A stretch of DNA of 64,000 bases. Origin: Mammaliicoccus vitulinus (lineage in GTDB: Bacteria; Bacillota; Bacilli; Staphylococcales; Staphylococcaceae). The translations under genes were made by a program, and so were the position numbers. This document shows positions 43,267-52,550 of this stretch, in pieces (position 1 is the first letter of the stretch; every line of letters begins with the position of its first letter). Location of the stretch: contig NZ_CP118974.1 of NCBI RefSeq assembly GCF_029024305.1, forward strand, positions 1,240,001 through 1,304,000. The letters are read 5' to 3'. Below the pieces are notes generated by a model that was not told the DNA's origin, made no database searches, and saw nothing but the letters and a program-made list of their open reading frames with translations.

Positions 43267-45005
43267 TGAATCGATTAAATAGTGTTGTTGTAAAACTGTG
43301 GTTATCTATTATATTAATAGTAACGACAGTTTTACTTTTATTAAGCGCCTTTCTCATAACTTTTTTGCAATCATACAATACTTCCAATACAGGTGAGAAC
43401 TTATACAATAATGCCAGTAAAATTGAACGGCTACTTCTTAATTCACATGAGAAAGAACATGTGATTGATTATGCTAAAGAACTAATTGAAGATCCAGCAG
43501 GACTCATTATCATTAAAAACAATCAGGATTTAACGAAACAATCTGACGATCCACTAAAAGATGTCATGATTGATGAAATTAGAACAAATCATGCTTTTGA
43601 CAAAGTTTTTAACAAGGATAAACATGTATTAAAAGAAATCAATTTGTCATTCAATGGTGAAAAGCACACCTATATTTTATTAGGTTATCCATCGCAAGCT
43701 TTTCAAACAGATGAAGCGGGTATATTTTTATTCCAAGATATCAATACCATTAAAGAAGCTCAAAATGTCGTGACGCTCAGTATTTTAGTTTCTGCAATTA
43801 TATTATTAGTTGTCAGTACAGTATTTGCATTTTTCCTTTCAAATAGAATTACTAAACCGCTCATTCAACTTAAACACGCTGCTTTTAAAGTTGCGAAAGG
43901 TCATTATACAGAGAAAGTTCCTATTTATACGCGTGACGAAATTGGAGAACTAGGTTTGGCATTTAATAAAATGAGTAAAGATATAAGAACGAATATTGAT
44001 GACGTTAAATCAAAAAATAACATTCAAGAAAAACTTATAAATTCTATGATTGATGGTGTGCTCGGTATAAATGATAAAAATGAAATCATTATATCTAATT
44101 CCAAAGCCGATGCATTCTTAAAAGAAGTTAAAGAATATCAACATGTAGATATTTCAATTCAAAGAAATGAAACATTTAAAGAGAAAAACACTCAATTCTT
44201 TGAGTATGAAGTAGGTCATAAATATTATGTTGTAATATCAACATACATTGACAGCATACAAAATGATGGTTCATCTGGAATTGTTGTTATCATTCGAGAT
44301 ATGACTGAAGAACACCATATGGATCAAATGAAAAAAGACTTTATAGCAAGTGTTTCACATGAGTTAAGAACACCTATTTCCATGTTGCAAGGTTATACAG
44401 AAGCTATCGTTGATGGTGTAGTGACAGACAAAAAAGATGTAGATGATTTTCTATTTATCATTTTAGATGAGTCTAAAAGGTTGAGCAGGCTCATTAACGA
44501 ACTATTAGAAGTTGCCAAAATGGATGCTGAAGGTATTAAAGTTCATCTAGATGAATTTGAAATATCGACGCTCATCAATAAAATAGATACTAAATTTTTG
44601 CCACAAGCACGAGAAAATGGCTTGAATTTAAACGTAAAACATATTGGCGAAGCTATTAATTGGTACGGTGATAGTGATAGAATCGAGCAAATATTAACGA
44701 ATTTAATTGATAATGCTGTAAGATATACGCATCAGAAAGATTCAATTGACGTTATATTCGATGACACACAAGAAGAAGATTTTGTAATCACTGTTCAAGA
44801 TACAGGAGTCGGTATTGCGAAAGAACATTTAGAACAGATTTTTGATCGATTTTATAAAGTGGATGCATCACGTACAAGAGGTAAACACGGTACCGGACTT
44901 GGATTGTTTATCGTACAAAAGATTGTCGATGCTCATGATGGTACGATAAATGTGACAAGTGAACAAGAAAAAGGCACGAAATTTATAATTACTTTACCTA
45001 AATAA
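43266..45005 (+). CDS. resE: Sensor histidine kinase ResE/SrrB
   Basis: 579 residues. Two membrane helices (about 12-32 and 165-187) flank an extracytoplasmic region; HAMP about 188-240, a PAS-like domain about 250-355, then DHp with the histidine in ASVSHELRTPISMLQGYTEA and the ATPase domain with N box LTNLIDNAVRYTH, DTGVGIAKEHLEQIFDRFY and TGLGLFIVQK. It phosphorylates ResD. No terminator is evident between it and the FMN riboswitch. Confidence 0.94.
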   Translation: MNRLNSVVVKLWLSIILIVTTVLLLLSAFLITFLQSYNTSNTGENLYNNASKIERLLLNSHEKEHVIDYAKELIEDPAGLIIIKNNQDLTKQSDDPLKDVMIDEIRTNHAFDKVFNKDKHVLKEINLSFNGEKHTYILLGYPSQAFQTDEAGIFLFQDINTIKEAQNVVTLSILVSAIILLVVSTVFAFFLSNRITKPLIQLKHAAFKVAKGHYTEKVPIYTRDEIGELGLAFNKMSKDIRTNIDDVKSKNNIQEKLINSMIDGVLGINDKNEIIISNSKADAFLKEVKEYQHVDISIQRNETFKEKNTQFFEYEVGHKYYVVISTYIDSIQNDGSSGIVVIIRDMTEEHHMDQMKKDFIASVSHELRTPISMLQGYTEAIVDGVVTDKKDVDDFLFIILDESKRLSRLINELLEVAKMDAEGIKVHLDEFEISTLINKIDTKFLPQARENGLNLNVKHIGEAINWYGDSDRIEQILTNLIDNAVRYTHQKDSIDVIFDDTQEEDFVITVQDTGVGIAKEHLEQIFDRFYKVDASRTRGKHGTGLGLFIVQKIVDAHDGTINVTSEQEKGTKFIITLPK

Positions 45006-45084
45006 ATAAATTATGAGTCGTTTTAATGAAAGTTTTTTAGTATTGTGCTAATATATGAATCATAAAAATAAAATTTAATAAAAA

Positions 45085-45218
45085 TTCATCTTCGGGGTTT
45101 GGTGTAATTCCATACCGGCGGTTATAGCCCGCGACCCAATACATATGTTTATATGTGCATTGGCTGACTTAGTGAAAATCTAAGGCCGACAGTTAAAGTC
45201 TGGATGGGAGAAGATGGA
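45085..45218 (+). ncRNA. FMN riboswitch (RFN element)
   Basis: ATCTTC at 45088-45093 pairs with GAAGAT at 45210-45215 as P1, and the conserved RFN blocks follow in order: GGGGTTTGGTGTAATTCC, ACCGGCGGTTATAGCCCGCGA, a variable hairpin, TGACTTAGTGAAAATCTAAG, GCCGACAGTTAAAGTCTGGATGGGAGAAGAT. P1 can extend by three pairs (TTC 45085-45087 with GGA 45216-45218). It controls the riboflavin transporter gene that follows. Confidence 0.96.
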
Positions 45219-45290
45219 GGAAAAGATCTAGTTTATGCTAGGTTTATTTGCTATTGCTTTCCTCCTATTCTTACGAGATGAATAGGAGGA
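45216..45290 (+). promoter_or_regulatory. Expression platform: RBS sequestering hairpin and anti-sequester
   Basis: CCTCCTATTC (45261-45270) pairs with GAATAGGAGG (45280-45289), burying the Shine-Dalgarno AGGAGGA at 45284-45290. Alternatively GGAGGAAA (45216-45223) pairs with TTTCCTCC (45258-45265), which frees it. No T run follows the hairpin, so control is predicted to be translational. Confidence 0.75.
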
Positions 45291-45296
45291 GTTTAT

Positions 45297-45845
45297 ATGT
45301 CTAACGATAACAAAACAAAACGCTTACTCACTGTAAGTATGCTTATTGCAATCAGCTTTATTTTAATGTTTTTAAAATTTCCATTGCCATTTTTACCACC
45401 ATATTTAACGATGGATTTCAGCGATGTGCCAGTACTTGTGGCGACATTTGCATTTGGCCCAGTATCAGGAATATTAGTTGCATTATTTAAAAATGTATTA
45501 AACTTTTTAATCGTATCACATGAACCAATCGGAAATACGGCTAACTTTTTAGCTTCAGTTTGTTTAATTATACCAACATACTATTTTTACCGTATTAAAA
45601 AATCTAAACTGTTCATGGGTTATGGTTTAATAACAGGTGTCATATTGATGACTGTATTTATGAGTTTAATGAACTATTTTGTATTATTACCTTTATACGG
45701 TCAAATCATGAACTTAGCAGATCTTGCGCATAATTTAAAAATGATTGTATCTGCAGGTATCATTCCATTCAATTTAATAAAAGGTATTGTGATTTCAGTC
45801 ATATACTTAATCATCTTTGATAAACTCAAAACAATTATAAAATAA
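45297..45845 (+). CDS. ribU: Riboflavin transporter RibU (ECF S component)
   Basis: 182 residues with about six membrane helices. The N-terminal TKRLLTVSMLIAISFILMF and LPPYLTMDFSDVPVLVATFAFGP match ECF substrate-binding proteins for riboflavin; the motif near YLTMDFSDVP is diagnostic. It imports riboflavin with a shared ECF energising module encoded elsewhere. The FMN riboswitch upstream confirms the ligand. The binding site AGGAGGA is six bases before the ATG and lies in the switch hairpin. Confidence 0.94.
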   Translation: MSNDNKTKRLLTVSMLIAISFILMFLKFPLPFLPPYLTMDFSDVPVLVATFAFGPVSGILVALFKNVLNFLIVSHEPIGNTANFLASVCLIIPTYYFYRIKKSKLFMGYGLITGVILMTVFMSLMNYFVLLPLYGQIMNLADLAHNLKMIVSAGIIPFNLIKGIVISVIYLIIFDKLKTIIK

Positions 45846-45849
45846 ATTA

Positions 45850-45906
45850 AAACATATCACGCTACTGAATTTTCTCAGTAATAGCGTGATATGTTTCTTT
45901 ATTTTG
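45850..45906 (+). terminator. ribU terminator
   Basis: AAACATATCACGCTACTGA pairs with TCAGTAATAGCGTGATATGTTT with a small bulge, followed by CTTTATTTT. Confidence 0.85.
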
Positions 45907-45923
45907 AGCATGATATTTTCTGA

Positions 45924-46076
45924 GTCTTCGTGCGTTTTATCCATGAATTTATCAAGTCAGGCTCCACATGATAAATAGAGCCGTTGATATTATCAAGTCA
46001 GACCCACATGATAAATAGAGCCGTTGATATTATCAAGTCAGAGCTCACATGATAAATAGCAAACAATCTTTATAAT
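45924..46076. repeat. Array of three 40-bp ttatca-tgataa repeats with shared flanks
   Basis: Units start at about 45949, 45990 and 46030 and contain TTATCAAGTCAG, a short variable part, CACATGATAAATAG; AGCCGTTGATA joins them. TTATCA and TGATAA are inverted repeats. The flanks TCTTCGTGCGTTTT and AATCTTTATAATT are the same as around the single unit at 26749-26820. The 365 bp between ribU and ferredoxin hold only this array, the duplicated module and terminators. Confidence 0.8.
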
Positions 46077-46083
46077 TCTCTCC

Positions 46084-46171
46084 AAGATTTTAAAACATAC
46101 CAAGCTATTTCATAAAAAATAACAACTCATTTCTAGCTGAATACATCAGTGAAATGAGTTGTTATTTTTTT
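46084..46171. repeat. Second copy of the duplicated terminator module
   Basis: AAGATTTTAAAACATACCAAGC and the hairpin AAATAACAACTCATTTC / GAAATGAGTTGTTATTT match 33095-33180 almost base for base. Long T runs on both strands make it a bidirectional terminator for ferredoxin (minus strand). Confidence 0.85.
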
Positions 46172-46210
46172 ATGAGCAAAGGAATGATTCCCAAGCTTTA
46201 TTAATCTATA

Positions 46211-46504
<294 letters not shown>

Positions 46505-46563
46505 TTATTTTAGTGATAACACATATATTTTTCAACATTTTTATAATAAATGAGGTGACTGAT

Positions 46564-47514
46564 TTGCAAGACATAATTATGAAAACCCTTTCTATGAAAC
46601 ACGAAAATAAAACGTATAAAAGTATTTATAATATTTTAACTGGGAAGAAAACGCACCAAACATATTTTGATGCTACGATTGAGCATTTAAAATTATATTA
46701 TGGTTGTTTACCTAACCTAAAATATGCGGATTTTGAAAAGGTTGTTGAACAACAAATAAATAAAGATTTAAAGCCGATTGTAGGTGACTATTTTTACCAT
46801 CAAGCCACACAAACAGTAGGCACTTTATTACTGTTAATTCAAATGGTTAGCCAGAGAAAACATGAACATTTCTCTTATCAACCCATTATTAATGATAAAA
46901 CGATACAATTCAAGGCAAAAGAATTATACATATCTATTAAAGATGATAGTGAAAATCAATTTATAACAGAAGTTCATCACTTATTTGAAGATATGAATCA
47001 ATTTTTTAATGAAATCTATGTTCATTACTTATTAGCAGGTTATCGAGAAACCCCATATACCACAGAACAAATAGCACTGTTAGAAGATATATCTATTATT
47101 AAATTAAAAGCGCATTTAGTGGAGGAATATCAATTTATACAAGTAACGCTGCAAAATGAAGACAAATACCCAATTTTATCTCAAATTAAATTTATGCCTA
47201 AGTTACATCAACAAACATTAACGACTTATCAATTATTAAATCAAACTTACGATATTGAAACATTAGCACGCTTAAAAAATGTTAAGTCGCATACAATTCA
47301 TGATCATGTCATAGAAATGTATATTAAAGGTTATTTAACAGATAAAAACAAGTACATTGATGATGATAAATTTTTGGGATTTGTAAAAGTTTTTGAAGAC
47401 AAGCCAAATCAAAATTTGAAATATTATTATGAATCATTAGGTGAATTCACTTATTTTGAAATTAAATTAATGTATGTGATCTATGCAATGGAGGGATTGA
47501 ATGTTACACAGTAA
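46564..47514 (+). CDS. Helix-turn-helix protein of the YpbB type
   Basis: 316 residues from a TTG at 46564, chosen because GAGGTGA lies five bases upstream; the longer frame to 46483 would add a hydrophobic leader that runs over the ferredoxin promoter region. The C-terminal part (ETLARLKNVKSHTIHDHVIE MYIKGYL) fits the HTH_40 domain found next to RecQ proteins. The rest is helical with no motif I recognise. It overlaps recQ by 14 bp, so a function linked to the helicase is likely but unproven. Confidence 0.78.
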   Translation: MQDIIMKTLSMKHENKTYKSIYNILTGKKTHQTYFDATIEHLKLYYGCLPNLKYADFEKVVEQQINKDLKPIVGDYFYHQATQTVGTLLLLIQMVSQRKHEHFSYQPIINDKTIQFKAKELYISIKDDSENQFITEVHHLFEDMNQFFNEIYVHYLLAGYRETPYTTEQIALLEDISIIKLKAHLVEEYQFIQVTLQNEDKYPILSQIKFMPKLHQQTLTTYQLLNQTYDIETLARLKNVKSHTIHDHVIEMYIKGYLTDKNKYIDDDKFLGFVKVFEDKPNQNLKYYYESLGEFTYFEIKLMYVIYAMEGLNVTQ

Positions 47515-48874
47515 ACTCAAACAATATTTTGGATATGAAACATTTAGAAATGGGCAAGAAGAAACTGTTCAAAATATACTAGATGGTCATGATGTATTAA
47601 GCATTCTTTCAACTGGTGCAGGTAAAAGTTTGTGTTATCAATTACCAGCTTATATTACGGGAGGTAGGGTTCTCATCATATCACCTTTAATTTCATTAAT
47701 GGATGATCAAGTTGTACAAATGAAATTAAATGGAGAAAAAAATGCGGTAGCCATACATTCAGCATTATCGATTGATGAAAAGCGAGACATATTTAAATCT
47801 TTATCTCAGTATCAATTTATATTTTGTAGTCCAGAGTTTATTTATGAAGAGCATAATTTCAAACATTTCAAATCAATAGATTTTAAATATATCGTATTAG
47901 ATGAAGCGCACTGTTTAAGTGAATGGGGATTTGATTTTAGACCACACTATGCACTCATTTCAAAAGTGACGCAATATTTTAATCATGCTCAAGTAATTGC
48001 GTTAACGGCAACATTAACGGATAAAATGGTGGAAGATATACAAGAAATTACGAAAAGAACATTCAAAATACATAAAGAAGGATTAAATCGTTCAAATATT
48101 ATGTATCATCATTTTAACTTTGAGAGCGAAGAAGAAAAAGACAAATTTTTATTAAATGAAATAAAAGAATCAGGTCCTACTATCATTTACGTATCTTCAA
48201 AGAAAAAATGTCACGAATTAGCTGATATTATATATAAAGAAGGTTATTTAACGGGTATTTATCATGGTGATTTAGACTATCAAGAAAGAACAACAGTTCA
48301 AACACAGTTTATTAACAATGATATCAAAATAATCGTAGCGACAAGTGCTTTCGGCATGGGTATAAACAAACAAGATGTTAGAACAGTTATCCATTACCAT
48401 TTGCCAACATCTCCTTCTAAATATGTCCAAGAAGTTGGTAGAGCGGGGAGAGATGGTGAGCCGTCACAAGCATTAAGTTTATTTACGTCGCGTGATTTAT
48501 TAATTCTTAATCACTTGGCACATGATCATGGAATCGATTTAGATATGCTTAATTTATACGAACAAGGGTATCAGTTAAATGAGGAAGTTACGACGAATAT
48601 TAAATTCCTTCTTGAGCTATATCCTTTCGAACAATTAAAAGATAAAATTCAAGCAGAACAAGATCAAAAATTAGCTGCATTTCATTATATGAAAAACTAT
48701 ATTCAAAGTAACTATTGTAGAAGAAGTTATTTAATGCAATATTTCAATGAATCTGTTAATCAAAAAGATAAATGCTGTGATAACTGTAACAATGTAAAGT
48801 TATTAAAATTACCGAACATTAAAGAAGTTAAACGAAGAATATCTTATCAAAATAGATTAAATGCAATATTTTAA
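47501..48874 (+). CDS. recQ: ATP-dependent DNA helicase RecQ (short form)
   Basis: 457 residues. Helicase motifs: STGAGKSLCYQLP (Walker A), DEAHCLSEWGFDFRP, ALTATLTDKM and the QEVGRAGRDGEPSQ motif VI. A cysteine set near the C-terminus (NYCRRSY and DKCCDNCN) is the RecQ zinc domain. It lacks the C-terminal HRDC domain of E. coli RecQ, as the second RecQ of Firmicutes does. Unwinds 3'-tailed DNA during repair. GGAGGG precedes the ATG inside the upstream gene. Confidence 0.93.
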   Translation: MLHSKLKQYFGYETFRNGQEETVQNILDGHDVLSILSTGAGKSLCYQLPAYITGGRVLIISPLISLMDDQVVQMKLNGEKNAVAIHSALSIDEKRDIFKSLSQYQFIFCSPEFIYEEHNFKHFKSIDFKYIVLDEAHCLSEWGFDFRPHYALISKVTQYFNHAQVIALTATLTDKMVEDIQEITKRTFKIHKEGLNRSNIMYHHFNFESEEEKDKFLLNEIKESGPTIIYVSSKKKCHELADIIYKEGYLTGIYHGDLDYQERTTVQTQFINNDIKIIVATSAFGMGINKQDVRTVIHYHLPTSPSKYVQEVGRAGRDGEPSQALSLFTSRDLLILNHLAHDHGIDLDMLNLYEQGYQLNEEVTTNIKFLLELYPFEQLKDKIQAEQDQKLAAFHYMKNYIQSNYCRRSYLMQYFNESVNQKDKCCDNCNNVKLLKLPNIKEVKRRISYQNRLNAIF

Positions 48875-48966
48875 TAGGATTGCTTTACTTGATAAGTTGA
48901 ACAGGGATATAATGAAGTATAATTCAATATATTTAAAATCAAAAAGATAATGATGAGGTGAGTTTA

Positions 48967-50655
48967 TTGTCTAAAGATAATTTTAAAGACGAGTTTGAAA
49001 AGAGTCGTCAACCGATAGAACGACCTGAAGACAAGGTAAAGAAAGAAGAAGTAAACACCGAAGAGACGAACAATAATAGTCAATCTAATCGGAAAGAAGT
49101 AGAAGATTCAAAACAAGATAATAAGCAACAGCGTAAAAACGAACAAACGTATCCACCAAGAGGTGCATTAAGAAGACAACGTAGAAAAGAAGAGGCTAAT
49201 AAACAGAAGAATAACGAAGATGTGAAGCAAGAACAAGAAATTAAAGAAGAACCAGCGACACCTAAACAAGATTCAACTAATAAAGCTGGTGCTGCTGGAA
49301 TAGGCGCAGCAGGAGCCGCTGCAGGTGTTGGTGCTTCTAAACATAATGATAATAATAAAAAGCGTCCAAAAAAATCTTTAACTGACAAACCTGAACAAAA
49401 GGTTGAACAACAGAAGTCAGAAAATGATAATAAAGGCAAAAAAGCTGCAGTAGCAGGCGGAGCCGGTGCAGTTGGCGCAGGAGCTGCAGCTTCAGCAGCC
49501 AATAATGGTCAAAAAGATCAAAATAACCAAAATAAGCAAGAAAACAATCAGAATGATAATAAAGATAAATCGAACAAGAAAAAAGGCGCAGCAGTAGCAG
49601 GCGGAGCCGCTGCAGTTGGCGCAGGAGCTGCAGCTTCAGCAGCCCATAAAGGTCATAAAGACCAAAAAAATCAAAATAAGCAAGAAAACAATCAGAATGA
49701 TAATAAAGATAAATCGAACAAGAAAAAAGGCGCAGCAGTAGCAGGCGGAGCCGCTGCAGTTGGCGCAGGAGCTGCAGCTTCAGCAGCCCATAAAGGTCAT
49801 AAAGACCAAAAAAATCAAAATAAGCAAGAAAACAATCAGAATGATAATAAAGATAAATCGAACAAGAAAAAAGGCGCTGCCGCTGCTGGCGTAGGTGCTG
49901 CAGGTGCAGCCGGTGCCGGTGCTGCAGGAGCTTCCGGTGGAGGCACACCGCCTAATGGTGGTAATAGTGGACAGAGTGGTAATAATGGAGACGATGGTAA
50001 TTCTAGCAAGTTTAAAAAAGCTTTAATACCGATAATAGCTGCCATTCTTATCTTAGGGGCTCTGGCAATATTCCTTGGCATGTACTTAAATGGTACCAAT
50101 AAAGACAATGGTAAAGAAATTGCCGAAAAAACTGAACAAACTAACAGTGATACTAAGAAAAAAGCGGATGAACAAGCAGAGAAAGAAAGAGCTAAAAAAG
50201 ATGAAGAGAAGAAATCAGAAGATAGCGATAAGCAATCAAATGATTCAGATAAAAATAACAACTCAAACGCTTCTAGTGAATCATCTGAAAATTCATCTGA
50301 AAACTCATCTGAAAATAGCACGAATGAAAATGGATCAGATGAACAAAATAATCAAACTGATCAAAATCAAAACAGCGACAATAGTGTAAATCAATATAAC
50401 GAAAATGCTGAAAATGAAGATGTTCAAAATGCCGCACAAGATGCAGCAAATAATCAAACTGAACAAAATGCACAAAGTAATCAAAACCAAAATCAATCAC
50501 AACAAGCACACACTGTAACAGGTAAAGAAAACTTATATCGTATCGCTATTCAATATTACGGTAGTGGTTCACCTGAAAACGTAGATAAAATCAGACAAGC
50601 AAATGGTATTTCTGGCAATGAATTATCTCAAGGTCAGAATTTAGTAATACCATAG
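48967..50655 (+). CDS. ebpS: Elastin-binding protein EbpS homologue, LysM protein
   Basis: 562 residues from a TTG at 48967 (GAGGTGA four bases upstream; product starts [15 protein letters not shown], like S. aureus EbpS). Highly charged N-terminal region, then three A/G-rich plus K/Q/N-rich repeats (about residues 154-295), one membrane helix near 355 ([20 protein letters not shown]), a low-complexity E/K/N/S region, and a C-terminal LysM with [19 protein letters not shown] that is nearly the same as in EbpS. EbpS is a cell-surface membrane protein reported to bind elastin; that activity is only inferred here. The gene follows recQ. Confidence 0.9.
   Translation: MSKDNFKDEFEKSRQPIERPEDKVKKEEVNTEETNNNSQSNRKEVEDSKQDNKQQRKNEQTYPPRGALRRQRRKEEANKQKNNEDVKQEQEIKEEPATPKQDSTNKAGAAGIGAAGAAAGVGASKHNDNNKKRPKKSLTDKPEQKVEQQKSENDNKGKKAAVAGGAGAVGAGAAASAANNGQKDQNNQNKQENNQNDNKDKSNKKKGAAVAGGAAAVGAGAAASAAHKGHKDQKNQNKQENNQNDNKDKSNKKKGAAVAGGAAAVGAGAAASAAHKGHKDQKNQNKQENNQNDNKDKSNKKKGAAAAGVGAAGAAGAGAAGASGGGTPPNGGNSGQSGNNGDDGNSSKFKKALIPIIAAILILGALAIFLGMYLNGTNKDNGKEIAEKTEQTNSDTKKKADEQAEKERAKKDEEKKSEDSDKQSNDSDKNNNSNASSESSENSSENSSENSTNENGSDEQNNQTDQNQNSDNSVNQYNENAENEDVQNAAQDAANNQTEQNAQSNQNQNQSQQAHTVTGKENLYRIAIQYYGSGSPENVDKIRQANGISGNELSQGQNLVIP
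49426..49851 (+). repeat. Intragenic 144-bp tandem repeats in ebpS
   Basis: Copies start at GATAAATCGAACAAG, 49564 and 49708, and recur at 49852, an exact 144-bp (48-codon) period. The units at 49564 and 49708 look almost identical at the DNA level; a more diverged unit lies before them (about 49426-49563). Each encodes an A/G-rich stretch ([20 protein letters not shown]) then a K/Q/N-rich one. Confidence 0.9.
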
Positions 50656-50679
50656 ACATAAACTAAAGGGGATGGATTT

Positions 50680-51321
50680 ATGTATTTAACGAATATAATG
50701 ATATCGAAAGAAAAGTGTTATATTGCTCATCCGAAAGATACGATTCACTCAGCGTTGGATAAGTTAGAACATCACGGGATTGATGGTTTACCAATCGTTG
50801 CTGATGGAAAGTATATTGGTATGATTACAAGATATAGTATTTTTAGACATTATTTCTTTAAAAAAGAAAATGTAACGAGAGATGAATTTATTGATGATAC
50901 ATTGATTGAAGAAATCTTAACTTTAGACTTACACTCTTTAAATGAAAATAAACTTGTTGAAGAGTCACTTCTAAACTTGCAAGATTTCCCAATTCTTGCC
51001 GTCGTCAATGACGATAAAGATTTTCTAGGTATCGTTACAAGATACGATGTAATGGAGCAATTTAAATCAGCTTTTGGTATGAAACAAAAAGGTGTTAGAA
51101 TCGCTATTACATCAGTGGAAGCTGAAGGTAGAATTAAACGACTATCAAGCATTATAGCAAAACACAAATTAAATACGATTTCATTTGTAACATTTGATGA
51201 GACGGACAAAATGTATCGAAGAATGATTATTAAAGTAGAAAAATCGAATAATATTGATAAGTTTATCAAGTACTTATCTAAAAATGGATTTAAAGTTCTT
51301 GATGTTACTGAAGAAGTATAA
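50680..51321 (+). CDS. CBS domain protein with ACT-like C-terminus
   Basis: 213 residues. Two CBS motifs at about 5-60 (HSALDKLEHHGIDGLPIVAD) and 80-130 (FPILAVVNDDKDFLGIVTRYDV) form a Bateman module that usually binds adenine nucleotides. The C-terminal part (GVRIAITSVEAEGRIKRLSSIIAKH) resembles an ACT domain, as in AcuB-type proteins. Ligand and function are unknown. AAAGGGGAT precedes the ATG. It follows ebpS by 24 bp and is probably cotranscribed. Confidence 0.82.
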   Translation: MYLTNIMISKEKCYIAHPKDTIHSALDKLEHHGIDGLPIVADGKYIGMITRYSIFRHYFFKKENVTRDEFIDDTLIEEILTLDLHSLNENKLVEESLLNLQDFPILAVVNDDKDFLGIVTRYDVMEQFKSAFGMKQKGVRIAITSVEAEGRIKRLSSIIAKHKLNTISFVTFDETDKMYRRMIIKVEKSNNIDKFIKYLSKNGFKVLDVTEEV

Positions 51322-51350
51322 TTTTATAACATGATGTTCAATTAACTATT

Positions 51351-51392
51351 AAACTGCCAACAAAGACAAAATCTTTGTTGGCAGTTTTTTTA
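51351..51392 (+). terminator. Terminator after the CBS protein gene
   Basis: AACTGCCAACAAAG pairs with CTTTGTTGGCAGTT (14 bp) with a T run after it. Confidence 0.93.
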
Positions 51393-51517
51393 TGCTCATA
51401 ACAACTGATATATATGATGTCATGCTAGTGTGTTTATCTGAAATTATGTATCAATTCATTTTACTAATCTCTCTTTATTGATATAATGATTGAGGATATT
51501 ATAAGGAGTGAAGGTAC

Positions 51518-52504
51518 ATGCAAGAATATGAAAGTTTAATAATCGGTGGAGGTCCTTGTGGTTTAAGTGCTGCAATTGAACAAAAGAGAAGAGGCATCAA
51601 TGCAGTAGTCATTGAAAAAGGTAATGTAGTAGATGCAATTTATAATTACCCAACTCACCAAACCTTCTTTTCTTCAAGTGATAAACTCGGTATCGGTGAT
51701 GTGCCGTTTATCGTTGAAGACTTAAAGCCTAAAAGGAACCAAGCACTCGTTTATTATAGAGAAGTTGTTAAACATCATCAGATTGATGTAAGAACATTTG
51801 AAGAAGTGTTAGCAGTTAAAAAAGTAGATAATAGATTTTTAGTTTCAACTACTAAACAAACTTACAAAGTAAGATTTTTAACGATTGCTACTGGGTATTA
51901 TGGACAACCTAATGAATTAGAAGTAGAAGGTCAAGAGTTAAGTAAAGTCATGCATTATTTTAAAGAAGCGCATCCTTATTTCAATCAAGACGTTGTGATT
52001 GTTGGCGGGAAGAATTCAGCAGTAGATGCTGCAATTGAGTTAGAGAAAGCTGGAGCAAATGTAACAGTTCTTTATCGTGGATCAGAGTATTCTAAGAGTA
52101 TCAAACCATGGATATTACCTAACTTTGAATCACTTGCGAATCACGAAAAAATTACGATGCATTTTAATAGTGAAGTAGAACGTATAGACGAAGATACCTT
52201 AACTTTTTCTAAAGAAGGAAAATCTCACACAATTAAAAATGATTTCGTTTTTGCTATGATCGGCTATCACCCTGATTATAAGTTTTTAGAATCATGTGGT
52301 GTTGAAACGATTACGAACGAATTTGGAACAGCACCTTCGTATAATAAAGATACGATGGAATCCAATGTTGAAAACTTATATATTGCAGGTGTTATTGCTG
52401 CAGGTAACGATGCCAACACTATTTTCATTGAAAATGGTAAGTTTCATGGCGGCACGATTGCACAAGATATAGACAGAAAGAAACAAACACCTTTAGAATC
52501 ATAA
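51518..52504 (+). CDS. ypdA: Bacillithiol disulfide reductase YpdA
   Basis: 328 residues. FAD motif GGGPCGLSAAIEQKRRG at about 8-24, second dinucleotide motif VVIVGGKNSAVDAAIELEKAG near 165, and a C-terminal FAD contact (NLYIAGVIAAGNDANTIF). It is a flavin oxidoreductase lacking a CxxC redox pair, as YpdA proteins do; it uses NADPH to reduce bacillithiol disulfide. It partners BrxB, encoded at 22083. GGAGTGAAGG precedes the ATG. Confidence 0.92.
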   Translation: MQEYESLIIGGGPCGLSAAIEQKRRGINAVVIEKGNVVDAIYNYPTHQTFFSSSDKLGIGDVPFIVEDLKPKRNQALVYYREVVKHHQIDVRTFEEVLAVKKVDNRFLVSTTKQTYKVRFLTIATGYYGQPNELEVEGQELSKVMHYFKEAHPYFNQDVVIVGGKNSAVDAAIELEKAGANVTVLYRGSEYSKSIKPWILPNFESLANHEKITMHFNSEVERIDEDTLTFSKEGKSHTIKNDFVFAMIGYHPDYKFLESCGVETITNEFGTAPSYNKDTMESNVENLYIAGVIAAGNDANTIFIENGKFHGGTIAQDIDRKKQTPLES

Positions 52505-52508
52505 AAAG

Positions 52509-52550
52509 ATCCCTGTTATTTGCTCAGAAGCAATAACAGGGAATTTTTTA
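52509..52550. terminator. Bidirectional terminator between ypdA and ansA
   Basis: TCCCTGTTATT pairs with AATAACAGGGA, with T-rich tracts on both strands, between convergent genes. Confidence 0.9.

Noticed and set aside
49080-50509. Long antisense open frames across ebpS (up to about 200 codons)
   Set aside because: They arise from the skewed codon composition of the A/G/K/Q/N repeats, have Leu/Tyr or Ala/Pro low-complexity products and no supported start.
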